Below are positions 7,008 through 14,400 of a stretch of 34,339 bases of DNA, one piece after another. The stretch's first letter is position 1. The number at the start of each line of letters is the position of its first letter. The position numbers were made by a program, and so were the translations under genes. Under the pieces are notes generated by a model. It was not told where the DNA came from, ran no database searches, and was given only the letters and a program-made list of their open reading frames with translations. The stretch lies in assembly GCA_013288645.1 (NCBI GenBank), contig JABDBL010000026.1:1-34339 (forward strand), given 5' to 3'. This DNA is from Candidatus Melainabacteria bacterium (GTDB taxonomy: Bacteria; Cyanobacteriota; Vampirovibrionia; Obscuribacterales; Obscuribacteraceae).

Positions 7008-7424
7008 TTACACTGGCCTCGCTTCCACTGGGATTTCATACACGATAAGCATGTCAGGGTTTTCCAGTGGACCAATTGCCCCTAATACCTGCCATTTATA
7101 ATCCGGCGGAAGCGTAAAAACCTGACGCTCCAGCACTTTGAGGCGGAACTTCCGTATCTTGCCCCTGGTGGGCTCTCGATATACAACAATCACACAGGGC
7201 ACAAGAGCTCCTGTATCCCTGTCAAGAAGTTTTTGGAAAACGAATTGACAGTCGCCGTCGTGCTCGACGTCATGCTGCCAGTTAAAGTTCATGGTTTCCG
7301 GAATGCGAATCGGTTCGCTGAATTCGCCGCTGGCAAGGGCGTATTCGGCGCCGAAATCAGAGGCAACTTTGTCACTGCGGAGAGCAGACTTGCTGCCGAG
7401 GACATCTGTGAAATCACCGTGCAT
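7008..7424 (-). CDS. Hypothetical protein, 138 aa
   Basis: The frame is open up to 7580, but the best start is ATG 7424, eight bases behind an AAGGAG site. This gives MHGDFTDVLGSKSALRSDKV and a 138-residue product. The C-terminal half alternates strands and charged turns (CVIVVYREPTRGKIRKFRLK, VFTLPPDYKWQVLGAIGPLE, MLIVYEIPVEARP), which suggests a small beta-rich soluble protein. No signal peptide or membrane span is seen. I do not recognise a family. Codon use is G+C-rich like the neighbouring 7602 gene and hisG, and unlike higBA. A long perfect RNA hairpin lies just upstream of the start (7454-7493). Confidence 0.6.
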   Translation of the reverse strand: MHGDFTDVLGSKSALRSDKVASDFGAEYALASGEFSEPIRIPETMNFNWQHDVEHDGDCQFVFQKLLDRDTGALVPCVIVVYREPTRGKIRKFRLKVLERQVFTLPPDYKWQVLGAIGPLENPDMLIVYEIPVEARPV

Positions 7425-7453
7425 TGTAAAATCTCCTTCTGTACTGATGAAGG

Positions 7454-7493
7454 GCAAAGCAGTTATTGAGCACGTGCCCAATAACCGCTTTGC
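7454..7493 (-). promoter_or_regulatory. Long RNA hairpin before the 7008-7424 gene
   Basis: GCAAAGC (7454-7460) and GTTATTG (7462-7468) are mirrored by CAATAAC (7479-7485) and GCTTTGC (7487-7493) around a self-complementary centre GCACGTGC. On the plus strand the joints are A-C mismatches; on the minus strand they become G-U pairs, so the minus-strand RNA folds into about 18 continuous pairs with an ACGU loop. It ends 30 bases before the start codon of the gene. No T-run follows, so a 5' untranslated structure or processing site is more likely than a terminator. Confidence 0.6.
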
Positions 7494-7601
7494 GAATTGA
7501 TCGTCACATTGGGGTTTTGATATACCCAGATTGCAGCAGTGTCGGTCTTGCCAATCGCTACGGGGTCTGGGTTTGGGCATTTCTTTTGCCGCGCTTTATC
7601 A

Positions 7602-8000
7602 TCAATAGGAGACCTTGCATAGGACTGCAAGTGCACGATTGAGCATCGGCGATATGATTGAGTTTGAACGCGGGGTGCTCATTGCCGCCGCATTCAAATG
7701 CTCTCTCAACCGGCGACAACGTAAGTATGCTGGGTCATGTGGATGCATCCATTTGTATGCAAACTTTTTGAGAGTTGTATCCAGTTCAGGATGGGTCTCA
7801 TTCATCCCCAACCGTTCAACCTCCCCCACCATATTCATAAGGATCGGCATCTCATTGCTGTAGTCCCCCCATTCATCCCCCCATCGCCAACGGTATGACA
7901 CCTGCAAGAGAATGATCGCGTGGATTAACGTGATCGTCCTCAAGTCATTGGGAGAGATGGAATCTCCCAGCACCTCTTGAACTGTTTCTCGAAACTTCAT
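7602..8000 (-). CDS. Hypothetical protein, 132 aa
   Basis: The frame reaches 8057, but the ATG at 8000 has a GGGGAG site ten bases upstream and gives MKFRETVQEVLGDSISPNDL. The product looks alpha-helical: LRTITLIHAIILLQVSYRWR, then an acidic Trp-rich turn (WGDEWGDYSNEMP), and further helices to the end. The hydrophobic helix at about residues 23-35 is short for a membrane span. No family is recognised. It runs in the same direction as the gene at 7008-7424, 177 bases upstream of that gene's start, and shares its G+C-rich codon use. The two may be one accessory unit. Confidence 0.5.
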   Translation of the reverse strand: MKFRETVQEVLGDSISPNDLRTITLIHAIILLQVSYRWRWGDEWGDYSNEMPILMNMVGEVERLGMNETHPELDTTLKKFAYKWMHPHDPAYLRCRRLREHLNAAAMSTPRSNSIISPMLNRALAVLCKVSY

Positions 8001-8101
8001 CTTGTCGCACTCCCCTTCGAAATCCCAATTGCGATTGCCCGGTAACAGACCAGGCACTGAATTAGGATCAGAAATTCACAACTGACTTTGCATTGGGTCC
8101 T

Positions 8102-8128
8102 CATCAGCTATGCTGATGGTCAGCATAG
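8102..8128. promoter_or_regulatory. Overlapping alternative hairpins upstream of the 7602-8000 gene
   Basis: CATCAGC-TAT-GCTGATG (8102-8118) and CTATGCTGA-TGG-TCAGCATAG (8108-8128) are two perfect hairpins of seven and nine pairs that share the middle arm and so exclude each other. They sit about 100 bases upstream of the minus-strand gene at 7602-8000. They could be an operator with three half-sites of a TCAGCATAG-like element, or an RNA switch. Confidence 0.4.
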
Positions 8129-8149
8129 ACTCTAGCCCCCTCTCTTACC

Positions 8150-8186
8150 AAAAAGATTGCCCAACCACATCATGTGGGCAGGCAAT
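8150..8186 (-). terminator. Intrinsic terminator after the tRNA-Asn-like gene and hisG
   Basis: Read on the minus strand, ATTGCC and CCACA pair with TGTGG and GGCAAT around a TGA loop, with a small internal loop, followed by CTTTTT. This is a strong intrinsic terminator directly behind the tRNA-like element. Its 3' arm (TGGGCAATC in reverse, 8155-8163) is also complementary to GATTGCCCA just 5' of the tRNA-like element (8257-8265), so an alternative nine-base-pair helix could enclose the whole element. Confidence 0.7.
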
Positions 8187-8256
8187 ACATCCGTGGGAAT
8201 CGAACCCACAGCTGCGTCTAAACAGGACGCTGCTCTACCAATTGAGCTACGGGTGC
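8187..8256 (-). tRNA. tRNA-Asn(GTT)-like gene, structurally aberrant, possibly pseudo
   Basis: The D-arm (GCTC-AATTGGTA-GAGC), anticodon arm (GCGTC-CTGTTTA-GACGC, anticodon GTT at positions 34-36) and TTCGATT T-loop are intact. Three things are wrong. The T-stem is four pairs (TGGG/CCCA) instead of five. The acceptor stem GCACCCG/CGGATGT has one A-C mismatch and a G-U end pair. Position 37 is T, where ANN-reading tRNAs carry a modified A. The discriminator would be A and no CCA follows. It lies 40 bases after hisG on the same strand, with its own terminator. It is either a decaying tRNA or a tRNA-like 3' element of the hisG transcript. Confidence 0.6.
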
Positions 8257-8296
8257 TGGGCAATCAGCCTTAGCGATGACCTCTATGAATTATCGG

Positions 8297-8929
8297 CTAA
8301 GCCTGTTGCTGTAGGACTGCTGACGCGACCAGATTAATAAACCAGGCATGATCAATTGCTGCTTTCTTTGAAGCAACGAGATGTGTTGTACTACGCAAGA
8401 TTTGTGACACAACCACCAGCCCATTTTTTCTCAATGTAGTACCTGTCTCGGTAACATCAAGAATGAGGTCCGCATCGTCAGGCACCCAGGCTTCTGTGCA
8501 TCCGGCTGTGGGGATCGCTAGCGCGTCTATCCCTCGGCTTGCAGCCCATCTTGCCGCAGTAAAAGGATACTCTGTAGCGATAAGCAACCGGCGCTCAGAT
8601 TGGCTCAAAATGTCCTTATCTTGCCAATGCGCAGCTAGTACTAGTTTGACGGGATTGAGCCTTGTGTCTATACATTCCACAAAGCCCTCCAGTCCGGTAG
8701 CTGCTTTTTCATCGAGCAGATCCAATCCACAGAATCCAAAATCATGCCTGCCTTGTGCAAGTAACCACGGGGTATCTTGCGGCCTGAGCACTTTTGCCTC
8801 AATGCGCGGATCACTGCATTGAGGGCGATAGTCTCTTGGATCCTTGAAGGTGAATTCTATCCCCGCCTTAGACAACAAGGAGAGCACACCCACTTGCAAG
8901 TGTCCTTGAGGAAGCAACAACTTGAGCAT
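8297..8929 (-). CDS. hisG: ATP phosphoribosyltransferase, short form
   Basis: HisG joins ATP and PRPP in the first, committed step of histidine synthesis. The 210-residue protein has the family blocks: MLKLLLPQGHLQ at the start (usually LPKGRL), DPRDYRP, VLRPQDTPWLLAQGRHDFGF with CGLDLL, LIATEYPFTAARWAASRG, and the PRPP-binding motif DLILDVTETGTTLRKNGL. At this length it lacks the C-terminal regulatory domain, so it is the short form, which needs the HisZ subunit; hisZ is not in the window. An AGGGA site precedes ATG 8929 and could be hidden by pairing between 8949-8954 and 8933-8938. Codons are G+C-rich compared with hisD, which hints at a different origin. Confidence 0.9.
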   Translation of the reverse strand: MLKLLLPQGHLQVGVLSLLSKAGIEFTFKDPRDYRPQCSDPRIEAKVLRPQDTPWLLAQGRHDFGFCGLDLLDEKAATGLEGFVECIDTRLNPVKLVLAAHWQDKDILSQSERRLLIATEYPFTAARWAASRGIDALAIPTAGCTEAWVPDDADLILDVTETGTTLRKNGLVVVSQILRSTTHLVASKKAAIDHAWFINLVASAVLQQQA

Positions 8930-9006
8930 GACTTTCCCTTTCTCATTTGGGAAATGTCCTCTGATTTATTTTAGGTACAGAGGAATGACCTTGAAAGCAC
9001 GGACGG

Positions 9007-9102
9007 TCAGGATCGACTAGCGCTCACAACGAAGGGCCAGTTCTGGAAAGCCTTTGATAGCTTTCCGTTCAGGTTATGATGATGGCTAACTCCGTCGTTC
9101 AC
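9007..9102 (-). CDS. Candidate His-codon leader peptide of hisG, 31 aa
   Basis: A GTG at 9102 with a GGAG site eight bases upstream opens a 31-codon ORF beginning MNDGVSHHHNLNGKLSKAFQ and ending in TGA at 9007-9009. Codons 7-9 are three consecutive CAT (His). It lies 77 bases upstream of the hisG start on the same strand. A perfect seven-base-pair hairpin (GGAAAGC/GCTTTCC, 9047-9068) starts a few bases after the His codons. A second (TCCTCTG/CAGAGGA) lies around 8955-8982. No intrinsic terminator with a T-run is seen, so any control may be at translation. The chance of three His codons here by accident is small but not negligible. Confidence 0.5.
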   Translation of the reverse strand: MNDGVSHHHNLNGKLSKAFQNWPFVVSASRS

Positions 9103-9408
9103 TGGTCGATCTCCGTAGGGACAATTTCACAGTAACAAAATCAATTAGAGATTCAAATATCTTTTGCGCACTGCGAAATACTTTGATTTGCCGAGCAAAT
9201 TTGATATTAGCCTCTATAAAATGCTGATTTTCTAGTACTCGTAAAAGAAAACGCCACCATTCAAAAACAATTTTTTGCCAAGTGAAATCATAATTAATTT
9301 ATTAAATCACCCGCAATATCTAGCGAAGCTCGCGTTACCCAGAGTAATTCGTGCCACAGATTAACGCAAAAAGCATCATCAATGAACCATGAACAGGCAA
9401 TAAGTCTT
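9103..9408. other. Intergenic stretch upstream of hisG and downstream of the iminopeptidase
   Basis: No gene is seen. It should hold the hisG promoter on the minus strand, but no good -35/-10 pair stands out. Around 9295-9335 an AT stretch followed by TCTAGCG-AAGCT-CGCG resembles the hairpin element near 611-656. Confidence 0.3.
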
Positions 9409-10353
9409 TTAGACAGCCACAAAATTATCCAAAGCTGCTATTAGCGCTTGTTGATTGGGAATATCGCGACCAGAATGTGCTGCCGCAGGAGCAATTATAA
9501 TTTTGGACTTAGGCCATGCTTTATGTAATTTCCAAGCGTATTTAGGCGGACAAATCATATCGTAACGACCGTTGACTACAACAGCCGGAATATCTTTAAT
9601 TCTCTCTACTCCAGCAATTAATTGCCCAGGCTTAAGAAAACAGTCATTAGTAAAATAATGGCATTCTATTCGGGCATGGGCAATAGCAAATTCATCTGCA
9701 ATAAATTCTTTTTCTAAATCAGGATCGAGATTTAGCTTAAGCAGGCGTGCTTCCCAAAGACTCCAGGCTTTGGCTGCTCTGAGTTGTTCTGCCTTTGGTG
9801 CTTGAGTAAATTTACGATGATAGGCAGCTAGCATGTCATGCCTTTCTTCTTCATCAATAACAGAAATAAAATCTTCCCAGTAATCAGGAAACATGGCATT
9901 TGCTCCACTCTGATACAACCAGGACACTTCTTCTTTAGAGCCCAGAAAAATGCCTGACATGACCATCTCAGTCACTACTTGCGGATGGGCCTGGGCATAA
10001 GCCAGAGCCAATGTGCTACCCCAAGAACTGCCATAGACAAGCCATTGCTTAATACCTAAATGCTCTCTTAACCGTTCAATATCACTCACCAACAACTGAG
10101 TGGTGTTTTCTCTCAATTCATTATGTGGTGTACTTTTTCCACAACCGCGTTGATCAAACATGACAAGAAGATATTTCTCTGGATTGAAATATCTTCTATA
10201 GTACGGATTGCAGCCACTACCCGGGCCCCCGTGCAAATATACGGCTGGCTTACCTTTAGGATTGCCTATAAGCTCATAATGCAATTCATGCAAATCCGAA
10301 ACTTTTAGCCGTCCGCTTTCATAGGGTTCTATTTCTGGATATAGTTCAGTCAT
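9409..10353 (-). CDS. pip: Proline iminopeptidase (alpha/beta hydrolase, S33 family)
   Basis: This enzyme removes N-terminal proline from peptides in the cytoplasm. The 314-residue protein shows the S33 pattern throughout: IEPYESGRLKVSD at the start, the oxyanion-hole motif HGGPGSGCNPYYRRYF, VMFDQRGCGKSTPH, the nucleophile elbow YGSSWGSTLALAYA with its Ser, the cap-domain block WSLWEARLLKL, the acid in VNGRYDMICPP and the catalytic His in AAAHSGRD. Length is standard. The start at ATG 10353 has a GAGG about ten bases upstream. It is monocistronic, with rnpB upstream on the same strand. Some family members act on esters or other substrates, but the motif set fits Pip well. Confidence 0.92.
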   Translation of the reverse strand: MTELYPEIEPYESGRLKVSDLHELHYELIGNPKGKPAVYLHGGPGSGCNPYYRRYFNPEKYLLVMFDQRGCGKSTPHNELRENTTQLLVSDIERLREHLGIKQWLVYGSSWGSTLALAYAQAHPQVVTEMVMSGIFLGSKEEVSWLYQSGANAMFPDYWEDFISVIDEEERHDMLAAYHRKFTQAPKAEQLRAAKAWSLWEARLLKLNLDPDLEKEFIADEFAIAHARIECHYFTNDCFLKPGQLIAGVERIKDIPAVVVNGRYDMICPPKYAWKLHKAWPKSKIIIAPAAAHSGRDIPNQQALIAALDNFVAV

Positions 10354-10513
10354 TAGCCGAGGACCTCACATTCTGTCATTTAAGCCCATATAGCCTTTTA
10401 AGTTGAACACTTCCTTTCATCAAGGCTATATTGCAAAGATTTAGTTAGCTTCACACGGACACTGCAGAGAGATCGAACTACTCAGCCAGTAAATTGGGAT
10501 AGCTAAAGAAAAA

Positions 10514-10869
10514 GAAGTAATGCATAAGCCGGGTTCTGTTTGGGCTACCATCTATCTGGACACCTGATTACTCAGGCTCTCAAGCGGCTTCAGCACTTTG
10601 AGATAGCGGGCCACTATACCCTCAAAGTATACCTTATCCTTGCACCTTCAGCGGGGTTTACCTAGCCAAAGCCTCTCGACTTTGCTGGTGCGCTCTTACC
10701 GCACCGTTGCACCCTTACCATATTGCTATGGCGGTCTTCATTTCTGTGGCACTATCCTCACGCTCACGCGCACTGGGCATTACCCAGCAACCAGCCCTAT
10801 GGTGCCCGGACTTTCCTCATTAAAACTTGTGCGAACACAAACATTAACGCGATAGCCTGCATTACTTCC
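10514..10869 (-). ncRNA. rnpB: RNase P RNA (bacterial type A)
   Basis: The catalytic RNA of RNase P, which trims the 5' leaders of tRNA precursors together with RnpA (also in this window). On the minus strand the conserved 5' core GAGGAAAGTCCGGGC lies at 10818-10804 and the 3' core ACAGAACCCGGCTTAT at 10539-10524. The P1 helix is visible: GAAGTAATGCA (10868-10858) pairs perfectly with TGCATTACTTC (10524-10514). The length of about 356 bases fits a type A RNA. A TATAAT lies seven bases before the inferred 5' end. The 3' end is followed by a T-rich stretch. The ends are placed from P1 and are good to within a few bases. Confidence 0.95.
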
Positions 10870-10875
10870 TTTGGC

Positions 10876-10881
10876 ATTATA
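10876..10881 (-). promoter_or_regulatory. -10 box of rnpB
   Basis: A perfect TATAAT on the minus strand lies seven bases upstream of the rnpB 5' end inferred from helix P1. No consensus -35 is visible at the right distance. Confidence 0.6.
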
Positions 10882-10987
10882 AATCATTTTGAAAGCGGAT
10901 CCCGGAAAAGCTACTATTCTGTAGAGGTCAGACTATGGGTTATGAACACAATCAGACATAGACCAATGCTCAAAATTAAAACCCTAC

Positions 10988-11021
10988 AAAAAGGAGAGGG
11001 ATGATAACCCTCTCCTTTTTT
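10988..11021 (-). terminator. Intrinsic terminator of the small exported-protein gene
   Basis: A stem of at least nine G+C-rich pairs (AGGAGAGGG with CCCTCTCCT) extended by A-T pairs, with a seven-base loop ATGATAA. T-runs lie on both sides, so it works in either direction. It ends the minus-strand transcript from 11059-11268 and separates it from rnpB. Confidence 0.85.
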
Positions 11022-11058
11022 CAGACACTTTACCCAATCGGGTATTTATGCCTATGGA

Positions 11059-11268
11059 CTATTTAGTTGTAGTGGATTCGGTTTTGCTTGATTTCTTGAA
11101 TATATTTTTCAAGCGATGTTTACGAAATCCACAATGCTTACTCTTTTTCTCAGTAGTAGTCTTTGCAGTGCTTGTTGACGTAGTACTTGTGTCTGTCTGA
11201 GCAACAGCTACCAGCCCCAAATTGGCAATTAAACAACTAGCCAACAGACTTGCCCTAATATGCTTCAT
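11059..11268 (-). CDS. Small exported basic protein, 69 aa
   Basis: The start at ATG 11268 is chosen over an upstream in-frame codon because an AAGGAG lies nine bases before it and a signal peptide follows immediately: MKHIRASLLASCLIANLGLV, with a cleavage site after AVAQ. The mature part of about 45 residues is a Thr/Ser-rich linker (TDTSTTSTSTAKTTTEKK), then a basic patch (KHCGFRKHRLKNIFKKSSK) with one Cys, then a Thr tail. No family is recognised. The composition suggests a secreted or surface-bound cationic peptide. A strong terminator follows. Confidence 0.65.
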   Translation of the reverse strand: MKHIRASLLASCLIANLGLVAVAQTDTSTTSTSTAKTTTEKKSKHCGFRKHRLKNIFKKSSKTESTTTK

Positions 11269-11410
11269 ATAATGAATCTCCTTATTTTGATAATACAACC
11301 AAACTATCGACTAATTGGTTAGTTCTGTGACATTAGCATGACTATATGCAAGAGCCGTAACTTTTTCATGAGAAGAACTTAAAAGATTGAAACACTTGGA
11401 AAGCGATTGT

Positions 11411-14400
11411 TTATTGAGGCGCACCGCATTCCCCACAAAATTTCTCTGAAGCGTCTATTGTCTGATTGCAAGATTTACATACAGATTTAGTTGCTGCATT
11501 CTGAAGAGCTCCGCATTCCCCACAAAAACGGGCATTTGGCTCAATGGTAGCCAGACAATTACTGCATTTACTTTCTTTGCTTCTATCCGTAGTCTTTGAC
11601 TTCGGCTTCTTTGTTGGCAATTCAATATTTGCATCCTCTTCAGGAGTTATTTGTTCTTCGATTTGTGCCTGTCTTGCTTTGCGCACCACATCGCTAAAAT
11701 CTATTTTTCCTTTCTTCACTACGGGAACAGCAAACTCCTCAATAATTTCGCCCACGCTTTGCTCTTTGATCAGTCCGAAAATATTTGTTGACTTAGCAGC
11801 AGGAACCTCCTTAGTCTGTTTCTTTTCAATTGATTTGCGTGGCAGACCTTTCACTTCTGTTACCTTTCGCAAGGGTTCTTCTTTGACTATAGTTTCTTCT
11901 TTGGCTATTAATTCTTCTTTGGCTATGATTTCTTCCTTAGCCATTAATTCTTCTTCTTTGGCTATGATTTCTTCCTTAGCCATTAATTCTTCTTCTTTGG
12001 CTACGATTTCTTCCTTAGCTATTAATTCTTCTTTGGCTATGATTTCTTCCTTAGCCATTAATTCTTCTTTTTTGGCTATGATTTCGTCCTTAGCCATTAA
12101 TTCTTCTTCTTTGGCTACGATTTCTTTCTTAGCTATTAATTGTTTTTCTTTGGCTATAGTTTCTTCCTTAGCTATCGCCTTTTCTTTGACTATCGCCGCT
12201 CTCTTTGTCCTAAGATCCTCTTCATCCAAACCAGAAGCAATTAACTCCAAGCCGGACAGCGCTAAATATGGAGATGGCAAATACAACTGATTTTTTATTG
12301 TCTTTGGACAAGACAAATATAGAAATTCCCGAGCCCTTGTTAGTGCTACATAAAACATTCGCGCTTCTTCGCCTTGATTCGTCTGGTTCTCACCTGGATA
12401 CCTACCTTCGACAAGATCAGGCACAAAAACGACTTGAAATTCTCGGCCCTTTGCCTCAGCCACGGTCAAAAGATTTAAGGATGCATGTCCAACCTCTGTC
12501 TGGTTTTGTATTGCTTTGGCCGGAGAATAGTTCTTCAGAAATTCAACAACCGTTTTGTAAGTCCTTGCTTCTTCTTGTATATGTGTCATTACCTTCAACG
12601 GTTCGTACACCGCTCTTGGTGGAACTTTGACTGACTTGTAATAATCGCCAAGCCACTGTGGCCGTTTCAATAAATTTATAATTTCGTAGGGTGATAATTT
12701 ATCGCGATGCATAGATCTAATTCGCTTTACCAACTGTTCCAATTGATTTGATAACGGATCTGCTGCAGCCTCAGAGTAAAACTCCACGGCTTTTAAATAC
12801 GAGACATTAAAGCTCTCTGCCACATCGCTTATCGTGACAGATAGCTTCGGACTTATTCCTTTGAAGCGCAGTTGACATACGCGCTCAAAATATTCTCTGG
12901 CTTTAGGACCATCAGGATCCGCTACCAGTTTTAAGAAAGTGAGCACATCGCTTTCTTCGTCCGGCAAAACATTGGTATCAGACTCATTAGTACTAACTAC
13001 TAACCCCTGTGGGACAAGAAGTGCTTCAAGTTCTCCAGATTGTTCCTTAGAACGGCAGACAATAGCAATCTCTTCTGGTTTGCGACCCTGGGAGAGCAGC
13101 TCTTCAACTTTTTCCATTAGCCAGTCAATTTGAACTCCCTCATCTCTAAATTCAAAAGGACCTAATATTGCCTGAGTTGGTACTTCGCCCCAGGCAGTGA
13201 TAGTATTTTTTTCAATACGCGCCTTAGCATCACCAACAATGTCGTTATGACTGATAAATTGTTCTAGATGCTTTGTGATTTGTGGATGCGCACGCCAATT
13301 ATGGACAAGTAAATAACAGCTGGCATTTGGGACACGCAATGATGTTTCTGCTAAAAGACGGGGAACGGCTCCCTGACTCTCATAAATAGACTCATCGGGA
13401 TTACCTACAAAAATTATATTATCGTTAGGGCACGCTAATATTCTGGCTAGAAAATCACAAGCAACGGTGGCGTCTTGGTGCTCATCTACAATAACATGTT
13501 CAAATAGGTTTTCGTAGCGGGCCCGCAATTCGGGCTCTTGTCCCAATATTTGTGCTGCAAGACTAACCATATCGTCTTTATCGATTTTATTTGCTTTCTG
13601 CAATTGATCTTCATGAGCAGCATAGACTTTGGCAATTAACAAATCTCTTTCATTTTTTGCATTTTCTCTCGCTACTTGCGCACTTATCAAATTGGCCTTG
13701 AAATTAGCAATGGCTGAGGAAACAGTCACCTCATCAGGATAGCCAAGTAATTCTAACGCCGTAGAATCCGACTCCTTGGTGTATTTTGCAATCAGCTTTT
13801 GCAATATTTTTTGCGGACTACTTTCGATCTTTAGAGGCAGCTTGCGCTTAATAGTCAATACATTCTCTTTTAGAATTCGCAATCCTAGATCGTGCCAACT
13901 ATAAAAGTTGACCTTGTCTAATAAACGCCCCGGCATAATTTTTTCTGCTGCCTGCTTTAAAGGTCTTATTGCTTCCGTTGAGTAGCTTATAACAAGTATC
14001 CTTTCCGGGCTTACACCCTGTCCAAGCAAAAAAGCTACCCTTTGAGCTATACACATGGATTTCCCGGTGCCAGCACCACCTGCAATGGCAGCTGGTCCAG
14101 CACTATGTGTGATAGCAGCAAGTTCATCGCGATCTTGGGCTGGTAGATTTAGACTACCGGTTAACATCGGTAAATTTATGAAACGACCGACGCTTGACTT
14201 TTTATTGTTGTTTCTCTGAATCTCTTCAATTGCATCTACACAGCTATCCAAAGAGCCACTAAGCTCTTTTGCGCAAAAACGTAAAATCTGCCACCCACCA
14301 CTCATAAGATCTTTGTCTCTCTTAATTTGTTTACTCAATAAGGTTTTAGTTTCCTTGCCGATCAAACCAAACCGATGGATAAAATCGCATTCTATATTTA

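Noticed and set aside
11880-12190. CRISPR-like array suggested by regular repeats
   Set aside because: Units are contiguous and degenerate without unique spacers, and they are in frame within a coding region.
11544-12290. Long plus-strand frame of 248 codons opposite the helicase fusion gene
   Set aside because: It is the antisense shadow of the AKEE repeat, giving a monotonous Ser/Leu/Ala-rich translation; the minus-strand frame has all helicase motifs.
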